64,000 nt of DNA from Paenibacillus tundrae (GTDB lineage: Bacteria; Bacillota; Bacilli; Paenibacillales; Paenibacillaceae). Shown here one piece after another: positions 29,801 to 39,270 of this stretch. The stretch is from assembly GCF_036884255.1 (NCBI RefSeq), contig NZ_CP145605.1, positions 3,472,001 through 3,536,000 of the forward strand. The letters run 5' to 3'. The notes beneath the pieces are model-generated. The model saw nothing but the letters and a program-made list of their open reading frames with translations, was not told the DNA's origin and ran no database searches. The translations under genes and the position numbers were made by a program. Position 1 is the first letter of the stretch; each line of letters begins with the position of its first letter.

Positions 29801-32800
29801 ATAACCATTTACCTTCCACTCCAGAATACCGATACCATTAACGGAAGGCTTCATGTCCATACGGACACCTGTAATGTATTGAGGCTCAAAGGTCGTTGTA
29901 TTGAATTTATTAAGTTCATTGCCCAGTCCCTTAATGTCCCGCGGGGTGTACCATTTCCCATCTTCGCCGCGGAGCATAAGTTGTATATCCTTCGGACGGA
30001 AGTTCCCGCCGTTGTCCTGAAATACATATACATCCATCGAAGTGGCCAGGAATGGCTGATCCCATTCATACGTCACCCATGCCGGATCTCCTTCTCTTCC
30101 CCAGTTATGCCATGCACTGTTGGCGGCACCGCGGTTCGGTGAAAAATCTGCTGAGCTCTTAGGTTCAATACCGTTATTCATCGCTTCCGGATAGCCGTCG
30201 CCACCAGAGAAGCTGGCGGAGGCTTTAGCTGTGAGAGCTGCATTCTGTAATCCTTTATCTACGACATATACGGTAGCCCAAACCTCCAATGCACTACCAT
30301 TGACGTTTCCTCTGATTTCAACTTGCCCTGGACTCGCATAGCTGCTTGGATCAATAACATCCCAAGTAATGTCCTGCTGAACGTAGCCGTCCTCTGACAG
30401 AATATAAATTTGTTTAGGGAGTTGTGGTGCAATATCCTTCTTGGTCACTACACTGAGTGCCCGGTAAACAGCAACTGTATCTTCCTTAATCTCAAGAGTT
30501 ACATCCTTGCTAGCTTTCTTGTCTCCATCTGCCGCACTGAAAGTAAACACGTAAGTGCCTGCCTTACTTACACGCGCATAGGCCGATGCCTTATCACCAT
30601 CCACAAAAGAAATATCAGCTGAACCCTCAGGCTTTTGCTTCACGGTCCAAGTGTAGTTTAACTGCGATTCTCCTGCCTCGCCATGCACAGGATCAGGAAT
30701 AGCCTCACCAGACAATACCACGATACTGTTATTGCTAACATCCTGAACCGCAGTCGCCTGGCCAATTGCTGGAGGCTGTTTATCAGGTGGAGCAGCCAAC
30801 TCAAAGGTTACCGGACTGGAACCAGTCAGTGTTCCATCACTTGCGCTAAGCTTAACTGTATATGTTCCCTCTTTCGTACCTGTAGCCTGTGTAATGCTTG
30901 CTTTCGGATGATTAAAGGTGAGCTTGCCGCCTTCCGGAGCGCTGACGACTTCCCATTGATACGACAGTGTCCCTTCTGGCGCGCCATCATCGGTTACAAT
31001 TCCATTCAGCATAAATGGAATTAACGCCTGCGGGTGTTGTGTCGCCAATTCAACAGTCATTTGCGGAGCTTCATTTTCACCGCCGGCTGATTTTTCAATG
31101 GACAATTCAGCTTGTTGCACGCTGCTCATTTGGAACATCGCAACGCCTGCATTATTCTTAACATAGAACTGTCCGGCTTTTTCACCATTCAGCTTCATCG
31201 TATAATAGCCATTCTCCATCCCTGCGCCATCGAACGAAATCCGTGAGGTATGTTCTTTTCCGGAAACGTTGAGAAGTTGAAGAGTGTAGCCCTTACCGTC
31301 TTTTTGAATTTGTGCGCTTTCTATTTTATCGCTTTCGAGCTCCAAATAGATTTTCTCATCGATCAGATTGATCCGTTTACCGAAACCGTCTTTCGGTGTA
31401 ATGTTGTAGCTGTCTCCTTCGTCAGTCACCAGCACCCCATATCCGAACAGCCCAAATACGGGATCTGTCACAATATCGGAGCTGATGCTGAGTAGGGAAC
31501 CATAGAGTCCTTCTTCCGATTCGCCCGAAAAGTCATTCCAGCCATTACTCATGACGCGTGAGCCGCCATCGTATACGTCTTTAGTTCCTGTTCCTCCCTT
31601 ATACATCGAATATCGCCAAGAGGTGCTGCCAACTGAATTAGCGGAAATCTGACCCATATTGACAGCATTGAAGTTCGAAATCTTCGCAGCGTAATTACGC
31701 TGCTGTGCAATTGCCTTCTGCTCCACCGTCCTGCCATCATTCTCATATCGGAGCCAATCATCCATAATGTATCCTGCTAAAGACGCAGTGTATTGGAAAT
31801 TCCACCAACCTTCACCGCCGCGGAAGACAGGCACTGAATAATGGAACCAGGTAGGCTGTATCCCGCGCATGGCACGTGTTTTCCAGTCGGCCATTTCCAT
31901 ACTTTTCTCTGCAGCACCTGTAAGCGTGTCTGTTGGATAGTACGTACGCAGCGCCTTCGCTGCTGCATAAGCCCCTTCTTCGCCGGTATTATCATATTCA
32001 AATTCGGATCCGTATGGATACGCGGCTCTCGTCATATTTCTTCCCTTATCGAGGGCAAACTTCTTCTGCAGATTGGCTGACTCGGTCTGCATCCCCTCTT
32101 CCTTCAGTGCTTCAATCATATCTGGGATTTGCTGCTCGCCATAGAATCCGATGGCTCCGGTTGAAACACGCTTATAATAAATGTTATATGCCTTCTCCAG
32201 ATAAAACTGAGGTGATTCCCGATACTCGATGAGATTAGGATACGCCTTCTGAATCCGGTACATGTTGAAGAATCCGGTAGCTTCCATGATTTCGGAGAAT
32301 GTACGTGTATAGGGCTTATCTTTGTCCGTATATGCCCCAGAATCTTTTAGCCAGTTTGCAACGATGTAGCTATCCTGCGTATTCTTCATGTATCTTTCCC
32401 ACATGAAGTCAATCAGGTATGTCTCGATAGAGCGAATTTCATCCGGGTTAGGTTCCAGATAGTTCTTCATTGTCATGAAGTTGATGTTGTCATGGCTCCA
32501 GTCATCCCCCCAATGGTTTATGTTGAGATCCTTGCCGCTTGAAAGATACCAATCGAAATAGTTACCATAAGTCGGACTTTCCGGGTTCATGTCCTGTGTC
32601 TGCTCGACCATGAATTCGGAGTGGGCGTCCGAGATTGCATCCAGTTCGGCTAGAACATTGAATTCAAATTGAGTGAATTTATCCACCCATTCGCTGCCTT
32701 CCTTCAGCTTATATTCAACACGCACGCTGTTGTTGCCAATCGAATCAAACTGAAGGGAATAGATATGATGCTGCTCACCATTTACAATTTTAGTCTCCAC

Positions 32801-34177
32801 AAACTCAATTGACTCGTTATAGCCGGGATTCCCATTAGGCAGTCCCCGTCCGCTACGTGAGTTGTCAACCATTTCCTGCCTACTCTTCCCAGGCTTGATA
32901 TCCGGAATATGCGCTTCGTCAAACGGATCATTCTCATCCACATTCAGAATATCGATGGACTGTACATCAACGATACTGTCGTCATAGTGCAGATCAAGCT
33001 TTACAGGCATATTAATCGCAGTCTGGAAGCCCGGCACCGCTACGGCATCAATCATGCCTGATTTATATAGAATGGAGCGGAGATTGGCTTCACGGTCTTC
33101 CATTGAGGTCGAGCTGTTATTAGGGCTTTGGGCACTTTCCTGCGGCGTATTGTCGCCTCCACGGATCGCTGAGAATTTGAACTTATACGTCTTGGACTCA
33201 TCCGGCCCGAGAACGAGACTGGAAGCATCGGTATAGTAACCGCGTCCTGTTTTTTGAACATCTTTGGAGTGGATATAGAGAACGTTCAACCCTGGATACC
33301 AACCGCCACTGTCCCCGGTCCAATTCTTAAATGTATCTGCAGCACGTAACTCTCCCGCCTCATGCATCCAATAATCCACATATTCGATCCGAGCACCGCT
33401 CTCCGGCACCGGAGTGAAGAGCATAAAGTTCCCCTCACCACTGGTGCGGATGGCATAAGAATATCCACTATCAGCACCTGCAAAATTATGCACTGTCACA
33501 CGGTCATCATAAGTATCAGATAAGGTCTGGTATTTGTTATTCCAAGGCATCGGCAAGCCAATATCCCCGAATTCTATATACTGGTTACTCTTGTTCTTCA
33601 CCGTAATTTCCCACAGCATTGAACCGTCATTGGTCTCCATATCAAAAACTGACTTCACATCGAAGCCCTTCATTACCCGCTGAACCGTAGAGTCCAGGTT
33701 CTGTCCGATAAAGTTGACTTCTACCTTCTTGCCATCTGCTGATGCTAACTTGTTAATATAGGGGTTATTAGGATTGATCGTCGAATATTGTGTAGATCCT
33801 CCAGCGGCCAATGTCTTATTGGTATCCACTTCTACAAAGCCGTCTCTGTTGTCAGGGAATTGTCCACTAGCACCCGTACGGTAAGAGAAGATCATTTCAC
33901 CCATCCACTGGTGCTGAGTACCATTTTGCGGTGAAGTAGTGTTAGGTAGGACGAAATTGATTGGCTTTCCCTGTTTATTGGTAGGGTTATTGTTGATATA
34001 GAGCTCTTCGATCTGGCCTAAGTCCCCAACTTTGGCAGATAGGTTGGCATTGGAAATATCGTTCTTTACTGCAGCCGCTGCGACCTCTGGCAGCGCGCTA
34101 ACCTGTAATGGCAGACTTGAAAATGCCAGTGAGAGCGCGATCATTAGCGACTTCCACTTCTTCGAAATCATTGTCAT
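26846..34177 (-). CDS. Giant S-layer-anchored DUF5695 multidomain protein
   Basis: 2,443 aa. The start ATG at 34177 (MTMISKKWKSLMIALSLAFS) is 5 bases after AGGAGG; a longer reading from 34276 was rejected. Signal peptide about 1-33. Residues about 40-1000: DUF5695-like catalytic-looking region (NDISNANLSAKVGDLGQIEE; helical-barrel part with GGEGWWNFQYTASLAGYIMD). About 1030-1230: two PKD/Ig-like modules (YQWEVVSAP, YTWTVKQKPEG). About 1232-1310: Ig-like Big_4 module. About 1310-1460 and 1540-1680: two discoidin-like modules (WHNWGREG, HWGTWGHEG) separated by a FIVAR-like helix hairpin. About 1690-2010: four DUF4073-type repeats (MEYR/K..Y..V.GT.I..L..G.Y.VRY). Pro/Thr linker, then a beta domain, and three SLH domains (2260-2443). 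It probably degrades or binds a plant polysaccharide at the cell wall. Confidence 0.88.
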   Translation of the reverse strand: MTMISKKWKSLMIALSLAFSSLPLQVSALPEVAAAAVKNDISNANLSAKVGDLGQIEELYINNNPTNKQGKPINFVLPNTTSPQNGTQHQWMGEMIFSYRTGASGQFPDNRDGFVEVDTNKTLAAGGSTQYSTINPNNPYINKLASADGKKVEVNFIGQNLDSTVQRVMKGFDVKSVFDMETNDGSMLWEITVKNKSNQYIEFGDIGLPMPWNNKYQTLSDTYDDRVTVHNFAGADSGYSYAIRTSGEGNFMLFTPVPESGARIEYVDYWMHEAGELRAADTFKNWTGDSGGWYPGLNVLYIHSKDVQKTGRGYYTDASSLVLGPDESKTYKFKFSAIRGGDNTPQESAQSPNNSSTSMEDREANLRSILYKSGMIDAVAVPGFQTAINMPVKLDLHYDDSIVDVQSIDILNVDENDPFDEAHIPDIKPGKSRQEMVDNSRSGRGLPNGNPGYNESIEFVETKIVNGEQHHIYSLQFDSIGNNSVRVEYKLKEGSEWVDKFTQFEFNVLAELDAISDAHSEFMVEQTQDMNPESPTYGNYFDWYLSSGKDLNINHWGDDWSHDNINFMTMKNYLEPNPDEIRSIETYLIDFMWERYMKNTQDSYIVANWLKDSGAYTDKDKPYTRTFSEIMEATGFFNMYRIQKAYPNLIEYRESPQFYLEKAYNIYYKRVSTGAIGFYGEQQIPDMIEALKEEGMQTESANLQKKFALDKGRNMTRAAYPYGSEFEYDNTGEEGAYAAAKALRTYYPTDTLTGAAEKSMEMADWKTRAMRGIQPTWFHYSVPVFRGGEGWWNFQYTASLAGYIMDDWLRYENDGRTVEQKAIAQQRNYAAKISNFNAVNMGQISANSVGSTSWRYSMYKGGTGTKDVYDGGSRVMSNGWNDFSGESEEGLYGSLLSISSDIVTDPVFGLFGYGVLVTDEGDSYNITPKDGFGKRINLIDEKIYLELESDKIESAQIQKDGKGYTLQLLNVSGKEHTSRISFDGAGMENGYYTMKLNGEKAGQFYVKNNAGVAMFQMSSVQQAELSIEKSAGGENEAPQMTVELATQHPQALIPFMLNGIVTDDGAPEGTLSYQWEVVSAPEGGKLTFNHPKASITQATGTKEGTYTVKLSASDGTLTGSSPVTFELAAPPDKQPPAIGQATAVQDVSNNSIVVLSGEAIPDPVHGEAGESQLNYTWTVKQKPEGSADISFVDGDKASAYARVSKAGTYVFTFSAADGDKKASKDVTLEIKEDTVAVYRALSVVTKKDIAPQLPKQIYILSEDGYVQQDITWDVIDPSSYASPGQVEIRGNVNGSALEVWATVYVVDKGLQNAALTAKASASFSGGDGYPEAMNNGIEPKSSADFSPNRGAANSAWHNWGREGDPAWVTYEWDQPFLATSMDVYVFQDNGGNFRPKDIQLMLRGEDGKWYTPRDIKGLGNELNKFNTTTFEPQYITGVRMDMKPSVNGIGILEWKVNGYTGAVEDKSELIKVYNYVNTLNASNFIGSGLSPIEAAKTEASAVIKNMNATDGEIKMALEKLLTDLTLLSPKDGNMALLANASSSYTSPWESLAAVNDSKKEGNNIPHWGTWGHEGAEEWVQYEWPQGASIRSSDLVLWSDAGGIKPPTQIKYSYIPADSATNEWVTVGTITEGIIVVEHSAAESSNPYTLDPALEVKALRVTLTKQSRAGDNGVGLWEWEVHQAVSMPDREAPVTPTGVAPSVLHGEDGKLLGVTSEMEYKKEGEEEYTAIAGTEVANLTAGKYYVRYMKTDSLSASLDKEVFIPEGQTQEQAAPDASGWVISHANSDTETKGKIEGLNDTMEYRKLGEADYTPVTGTTISDLNPGSYQIRYAATDSLKASLPVSVDIRNEAKEDREPPTAEGLIITPPTVAGGSDGRIENVTADMEYRKTDQGDYMSVSGTSIEGLEAGSYDLRYAGTDLTNPSPTILIIVPVGTKQEQNPPSSQEVMAVNVSAVGVKDGKITGVSPAMEYRQEGGDAVKWDAITGTEVRGLGNGIYEVRYKETATHYASPSLTVVISNPVINPEPTITPPSTHSPVSVTAPTPTPTVTPENIKVEGNWIKILAPKTDSKTGIAKGASIRQAHINKAIDHAQANGGNVKTLVVEMPKATGASSYAVELPAATLTADHGNIKIVINTEFGTITVPSNMLKYVSGAKNVELAISQLDPTKLHSEVKSVTNDKPVIAFTVHLDGVEMVALNAPAEIRVPYTPRVEELANSKYLTVSYMAANSTFVELLNGRYDSDLQAMVFTAANTGEYAVVYTKKYFNDVIKDSWYAPAVQTMASKGFIEGTSATSFSPGRQVTRGEYLAWLVKTLGLKAELNITFDDVELEDLYYEEIGIAKALGIALGSNGSFYPETEITRQDLAVLTMRALRAVEKTELNSTAEDLKRFADAVNVAKYAVDDMAAMVKMGLINGRSNATLSPTGMTTRAEATQVLYKIFLQL

Positions 34178-34417
34178 AATAACCTCCTGTATATATGTGA
34201 TCATATGCATTAGGCGATTAATTCTTTTAAACCGGTAAGTAAAGTGCCCTCTACGAAATACTTCTGACCGATCCATAGAAAATGACGTTCATGCTTTCGG
34301 CGAGAGTAGAAGCATTCCTTCAGATGACCATTGAATACCCCCTTGTTCGAAGCAGGGTCAATACAAACTTAAATAAAGCTTGGGGCATCCTTTGGGTCGC
34401 ATAGAAGGGAGTTTGCA

Positions 34418-34735
34418 TTAACCTTTCACCTCACCGACTGTGAGCCCTGAGATGAAGTAGCGCTGAAAGAATAGAAGCAGAATCAAGATGGAAACAATGG
34501 CAAATACGGCTCCTGAGATCAGTTCCTCATAATGATTGCCTAATGGGGATACGAAGGAAGCCAGCCCAATCGGTAGGGTGAACTGTCCCATTGTCCGCGG
34601 CACGATGAGTGGCCACAGAAAGTTATTCCGGCTGTTCATGGCCCGCAAGATGCAATTGCACCAAACGCCGGTGCCATAAGTGGCACCATAATGCGGAAAA
34701 AGATACCAAACTCGGTACACCCTTCAATTCATACA
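34418..34735 (-). pseudogene. C-terminal remnant of a carbohydrate ABC transporter permease (MalG type)
   Basis: Minus strand from about 34735 reads IEGCTEFGIFFRIMVPLMAP, AFGAIA, then shifts frame near 34655 into ILRAMNSRNNFLWPLIVPRT and ends YFISGLTVGEVKG at the stop. The EAA-loop pattern (EGCTEFGIFFRIMVPLMAP) and the ISGLTVGEVKG tail are those of MalG/LacG-like permeases. The N-terminal two-thirds and partner genes are absent. Confidence 0.82.
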
Positions 34736-34765
34736 GGAGCCGTTTGAGAATAGAAAACTCAGTTT

Positions 34766-34779
34766 CGTAAGCGCTTTAT
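34766..34779. promoter_or_regulatory. cre-like / LacI-family operator
   Basis: CGTAAGCGCTTTAT agrees with the cre core (GTAAGCGCTTT) but lacks the outer T/A pair. It lies 34 bases before the AraC gene at 34813 and beside the permease remnant, so catabolite control of either is possible. Confidence 0.45.
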
Positions 34780-34812
34780 TTTCAATGATACTTGTTGTAT
34801 CATGAAAAATAA

Positions 34813-35790
34813 ATGATCGATGCCAACATGAATTTTAAATATTTCAACCTGATCGGAGGTGCCGGATTGGACTCGCCCATTCTTCATTTCATCACTCCAC
34901 CTATTCCTTATTTCATTGATTGTGGACGTGCTTATTACGAAGCCGGTGAATATCACATCAGTCGCAGTGACATTGGTGTCTTCGATCTAATTGTCGTTAC
35001 GCGCGGTTCACTCGCCATTAGTGAGAACGGGACAGAATGGCTTCTGAAGCAAGGAGAAGCACTCATACTTAAGCCCGATGGTCATCACTACGGCTACGCT
35101 GCCTGTAAGACAGAAACGGAAATGATCTGGATTCATTTTCAAACCTATGGCAGCTGGAGAGAGTCTTCGAACATGGACGAATGCTTAGCTAATCAAGCCG
35201 AACTAATTCAGACACACAAGGTAAGTGCGTATCTGAATCACTGTGATGTCTGTTCCATCTTCATCCCCAAACATATGCGTATTACAACTAAAGATATGGA
35301 ACTGTTAGAGCATTTCTCTCAGCTCGATCAGGAGCCTCAGTCCATGCGCAATTGGAAACGGCAGGCGACTTTTCAGCAGTTTATGCAGCACCTGGACCTT
35401 GGACTGTCCTCACTAACCGACGTTGCTGCCATCCGGATTGCCGAGAAAGTTGAACTCTATATCCGTCGCAATTACCCTCTACCGATCTCCAATCCGATGC
35501 TGCAAAAGGAACTCAACTACCATCCAAACTATCTCGCACGCAGCATGCTGAAAGTGTATGGGATGACACCTATGGAATATCTGCTACATTACAGAATTGA
35601 ACAGGCCAAAAAGCTGCTGCTGCAAACCGCCTGGCCCGTTGCCCGGATCGCAGAAGAGATTGGCTTCAATCACGTATCCTACTTCTCTTCATGTTTTGCC
35701 AAAAGAGAGGGTATCTCTCCTTCCAACTTCCGGAGCAAGTTCAACAACACAGAAATTAAATCAACGACTCATTCTGGACGGATGCTCTGA
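34813..35790 (+). CDS. AraC family transcriptional regulator (cupin + HTH)
   Basis: 325 aa. The N-terminal cupin-like arm (about 25-115) has YYEAGEYHISRSDIGVFDLI and LKQGEALILKPDGHHYGYA. The C-terminal double HTH (about 215-312) has LQKELNYHPNYLARSMLKVY, GMTPMEYLLHYRIEQAKKLL and VARIAEEIGFNHVSYFSSCF. This architecture is typical of regulators of glycosidase loci in Paenibacillus. No clear ribosome site precedes either the ATG at 34813 or the one five codons later. It is divergent from the permease remnant and convergent with the GH127 gene, both plausible former or present targets. Confidence 0.87.
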   Translation: MIDANMNFKYFNLIGGAGLDSPILHFITPPIPYFIDCGRAYYEAGEYHISRSDIGVFDLIVVTRGSLAISENGTEWLLKQGEALILKPDGHHYGYAACKTETEMIWIHFQTYGSWRESSNMDECLANQAELIQTHKVSAYLNHCDVCSIFIPKHMRITTKDMELLEHFSQLDQEPQSMRNWKRQATFQQFMQHLDLGLSSLTDVAAIRIAEKVELYIRRNYPLPISNPMLQKELNYHPNYLARSMLKVYGMTPMEYLLHYRIEQAKKLLLQTAWPVARIAEEIGFNHVSYFSSCFAKREGISPSNFRSKFNNTEIKSTTHSGRML

Positions 35791-35957
35791 AAATAAAAAA
35801 GCGTCCGCTCACCAGATATTACGTTATCCTGCAACGCGATCTCTGAGTGTATCAGACGCTTCCCTCTTTGCTTATCAATTAAAGAATTACTTTTCAACGT
35901 AAGCTTACCTAGCCAGTTTTGTTCACTCACACTCTATCATCCTGTTAGATAGTCCCT

Positions 35958-37943
35958 TTATTCGCACTCCCGAATCCAAACGCTCATTTCTCCTTCATCC
36001 CGGTTGGCCCAAGTAAAGTATGGAATGAAGCGAAGCTCGGCTGGCTGGATATCCCATTGAACATCACTGCGATATAAATGTGTTCCCCAGTCATCATCGG
36101 ATACCATTCGCCGTCCAATCGTTGTAAGTGCCGGAACCCCCAGAGGCATCCGCCCCCCGCTACCAATAGAAAACTGGGTCTTCCGGGGCAACTGAATGCG
36201 ATGCAATCCGCGGCCATTATCGACTTCTTCGAGACAATACATAAACGGTCCCCGCTGTAAGGCTACTTTACCGAAAGTGGCTCTGATGTGATCGTGCCCT
36301 TTCATTCGCAGCAATTCCATAGGGAAGTGAAGCCTGATCTCATCACCGGATTTCCACGTACGGGTCACCTTCATATAACCGGATTCAAGAATAAACCCAT
36401 CCTGATCTGTTTTCTCCCCATTAATCCACAGCTCGGGATTCACGCACCAGTCCGGTTTTCTCAGAGCTACTGTAAACTCCATTCCCTCCGAGGAGTCGGG
36501 TCGAACAATCAGCTTCACTTCTCCGGTGGAAGTATAGTCAGAGTCCATGGTTAGCCTTGCTCTTCTATCCTCAAGTGTGAATTCTGCTTCTCCGCCAATG
36601 TACAACTGCACATATAACGTAGCTTGTTCCACAACCGGGGTAAATACATATTGATCCAATGAGGCGAGTAATCGTGCAATGTTCGGTGGACAGCAGGCAC
36701 AACCGAACCACCCTTGCCTACGTGTTCTTACATGGGCATAATTAGGATTCAGACGTTGAATCTCCGGATCGACTTCAAGTGGATTTACATAGAAAAAGCG
36801 TTGACCATCCAGGGACATTCCACTAATCACCGTATTATATAGGGCTCGCTCCATAACATCCGCGTACCGGCTATCTTGATTCAGCTGTAACATGCGCTTC
36901 GCCCAAAAGATCAGGCCAATTGAGGCACAGGTCTCTGCGTAGGCTGTATCTCCCGGTAGATCATAATCGCCTGTAAATGCTTCTTCTTTGGCTGATGAAC
37001 CAATGCTTCCCGTAATATACATTCGCTTGCTTACAATGTTGCTCCACAACCGTTCACTGGCTTCTCTCAGTGATGTATCTCCCGTCTCAGCAGCTACATC
37101 CGTCATAGCTGCACACATGTAAACCAGTCGAACAGCATGGCCTTCTGCTGTTGACTGCTCCCTAACGGGGAGATGGGACTGGGAGTAAGTGTGCCGGTGA
37201 ACCATGTCCAACTCGCTAAAATGTATGGTACGCCCCCGTTTTTCCCATTCCTCTACAAAAAAATGCGGACTCGCTCCGCGCTGATCCAGAAAATAACGGC
37301 TCAATTCAAGATATTTCTTTTCCCGTGTCGCTTCATACAGTTTGAAGAGCGCAAGTTCAATCTCCTGATGCCCATCATAACCTGGCAATTGTCCCGGTTC
37401 AGCACCAAACACAGTGCCTATATGATCCGCTAGGCGAATAACTACATCCAGGAGCATACGCTTACCCGTGGCATGATAATACGCCACACCCGCCTCAATC
37501 ATATGTCCTGCACAATATAGTTCATGGCACTCGGCGAGATTCGTCCAGCGCGCTCCGGGTTCACGCAAGGTAAAGTACGTGTTCAGATAACCATCGGGTT
37601 GCTGTGCCCGGGCTATGGTCTCAATAACGGAATCCACAAGGACTTCCAGTTCAGGGTCGGGCTTCGCAGAGAGGAGGTATGCCGCTGCCTCAATCCATTT
37701 CGCAACATCGCTGTCCTGAAACACCATGCCATAATGAACACCCTCTTCCTCCCCTGCTGCAATGCGGAAATTTCGAATAGCCCGACTGGGTTCTGCTCCT
37801 TCAATACGGTCATTGAGCGCTTCCCATTGATAAGGAACAACCACACTGCGCACCAACTCAATATAGTGTGACCAGAATGGATCATTAATTTTATGACTAT
37901 AGACTGGTGTCTGAGGATGATGCCGGACATCTGGTTTTGTCAT
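35958..37943 (-). CDS. GH127 beta-L-arabinofuranosidase
   Basis: 661 aa, the usual GH127 length. The zinc/catalytic site known from Bifidobacterium HypBA1 is conserved: a Glu-x-Cys in TAYAETCASIGL (about 335-337) and the Cys pair in WFGCACCPPNIARL (about 414-415). HYGMVFQDSDVAKWIEAAAY and QQPDGYLNTYF mark the (alpha/alpha)6 barrel, and the C-terminus is beta-sandwich. No signal peptide is present, so it acts in the cytoplasm on imported arabino-oligosaccharides. AAGGAGAGG precedes ATG. Nearby genes (AraC, GH35, ABC permease remnant) suggest a plant arabinogalactan or hydroxyproline-arabinoside locus. Confidence 0.92.
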   Translation of the reverse strand: MTKPDVRHHPQTPVYSHKINDPFWSHYIELVRSVVVPYQWEALNDRIEGAEPSRAIRNFRIAAGEEEGVHYGMVFQDSDVAKWIEAAAYLLSAKPDPELEVLVDSVIETIARAQQPDGYLNTYFTLREPGARWTNLAECHELYCAGHMIEAGVAYYHATGKRMLLDVVIRLADHIGTVFGAEPGQLPGYDGHQEIELALFKLYEATREKKYLELSRYFLDQRGASPHFFVEEWEKRGRTIHFSELDMVHRHTYSQSHLPVREQSTAEGHAVRLVYMCAAMTDVAAETGDTSLREASERLWSNIVSKRMYITGSIGSSAKEEAFTGDYDLPGDTAYAETCASIGLIFWAKRMLQLNQDSRYADVMERALYNTVISGMSLDGQRFFYVNPLEVDPEIQRLNPNYAHVRTRRQGWFGCACCPPNIARLLASLDQYVFTPVVEQATLYVQLYIGGEAEFTLEDRRARLTMDSDYTSTGEVKLIVRPDSSEGMEFTVALRKPDWCVNPELWINGEKTDQDGFILESGYMKVTRTWKSGDEIRLHFPMELLRMKGHDHIRATFGKVALQRGPFMYCLEEVDNGRGLHRIQLPRKTQFSIGSGGRMPLGVPALTTIGRRMVSDDDWGTHLYRSDVQWDIQPAELRFIPYFTWANRDEGEMSVWIRECE

Positions 37944-38123
37944 GAGAACCTCTCCTTGTTCTACTTAATATCCTTATTTTACAAATCATTACATCAGCGC
38001 GAAATCATCATTTACAACTGAAATTTACATAATTACAACCTTCTACGACGGCAGCAAATAACCATGATCAGAATCTGCGAATACGAGCATCATTTTCATG
38101 TCCTTTCCAACAATTGATATAAC

Positions 38124-38148
38124 AAAAAAGCCGCTAAACTAGCGACTT
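38124..38148 (-). terminator. Terminator after AraC gene; member of the GCCGCTA hairpin family
   Basis: Minus strand AAGTCGCTA, loop, TAGCGGCTTTTTTG. It is nearly identical in stem and flanks to hairpins at 45381, 55652 and 57502. Confidence 0.88.
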
Positions 38149-38191
38149 CAATTGGGAGACTTTGCCGTTATCTTACAGAAAGTCGGTGCTA

Positions 38192-39028
38192 CTAAACCGT
38201 GAATCGATATTTGGCAGGAGTGATTCCATGCTCTCGTTTGAATATACGTACAAAATAGTTTAATTCCATACCTACCATTGTCGCGATCTCACCTACAGAC
38301 AACTCTGAATGTTCAGATAGAAGCTCTGCCCCTCTGTGTAATCGAAGGCGTTGCAGGTAGTGACTGGGATTCACGCCATATATCTCTTTGAACTTACGTT
38401 GAAAATGTTGCTTGGAATAACCGACCGTATCGGCAATATTAGCAAGGCTTAGATTTTCCATATAATGCTGCTCCATATATTGTACCGAGGCGCGAAGCAT
38501 CTCTTTCGCGTTTGTGGTGCTTCGATAGTTTTGCATTGGTTTCTCGCTTTGAGTCGTTGTAGCGATGGACGTTAACATACTATATATTTTCGTAGAGGCC
38601 TTATGATAAGGGTCGCTCTCCTCAGGATCACTTACATGCCATAGCTCCCTGATATCTGATTCAAGCTGCTGTATCTTTGGTTCATTTACTGAGATTGATT
38701 TCATGATTGGAAGTTGTAGTGCGTTAACAAGGGACTCAACAAAGCTTCCCTCAATGCCCATAAATCCTAATAGCCAGGGTTCATTTGCTGATGGACCATA
38801 ATCATGAGCGAGTTTGCTAGGCACAAATAAGATATCTCCCCTTCTCATCTTGATATAAGGCATGTTCTCAAAATGAAAGGCACCTGATCCTGCAAAGCAA
38901 ATCATACATTGAAATGTTGGATAACCAATAGGCCGATGCATCATGTGCTGGTGATGTAATCCGCAGCTATATAATGACAAAGGTAATTCAATCTTGCCTT
39001 TATTATGAAAAAGCCTGAATGGTAACAT
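38192..39028 (-). CDS. AraC family transcriptional regulator
   Basis: 278 aa. N-terminal cupin (about 25-90; RPIGYPTFQCMICFAGSGAF, MRRGDILFVPSKLAHDYGP) and C-terminal HTH pair (about 178-275; ENLSLANIADTVGYSKQHFQ, FKEIYGVNPSHYLQRLRLHR, SVGEIATMVGMELNYFVRIF). The ATG follows GAGGAG closely. It lies between GH127 and GH35 on the same strand and is the likely local sugar-responsive activator for these hydrolases. A terminator lies between it and the GH35 stop, so it has its own promoter. Confidence 0.9.
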   Translation of the reverse strand: MLPFRLFHNKGKIELPLSLYSCGLHHQHMMHRPIGYPTFQCMICFAGSGAFHFENMPYIKMRRGDILFVPSKLAHDYGPSANEPWLLGFMGIEGSFVESLVNALQLPIMKSISVNEPKIQQLESDIRELWHVSDPEESDPYHKASTKIYSMLTSIATTTQSEKPMQNYRSTTNAKEMLRASVQYMEQHYMENLSLANIADTVGYSKQHFQRKFKEIYGVNPSHYLQRLRLHRGAELLSEHSELSVGEIATMVGMELNYFVRIFKREHGITPAKYRFTV

Positions 39029-39137
39029 GCTCCTCTTAGATCTCCTTCAAAATGAGACTACAATACGATATTGAAGTACTATAATCTGGCGGATGTTGTG
39101 TTCTAATCTTAGACTCGTTCAATTATACCATTTTTAA

Positions 39138-39178
39138 ATAAAACCAGGATCCTCTCAAATAGAGGTTCCTGGTTTTAA
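39138..39178 (-). terminator. Terminator after the GH35 gene
   Basis: AAAACCAGGATCCTCT, loop CAAAT, AGAGGTTCCTGGTTTT, with A/T runs on both sides. It can serve the minus-strand GH35 gene ending at 39271. Confidence 0.9.
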
Positions 39179-39270
39179 ATTCCTGAATTCAAGGAATATG
39201 AAGGCTGTTTAATACATTTGCGATATTTTCAAATCTGCTGTATAACATCCCTACTTAGCGGTTCTTACAC

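Noticed and set aside
26919..33483. Many ORFs of 60-110 codons inside the giant gene
   Set aside because: They are shadow frames; the main frame is continuous and has readable domains.
34178..34276. 33-codon N-terminal extension of the giant SLH protein
   Set aside because: It precedes the AGGAGG site and a normal signal peptide starts at 34177.
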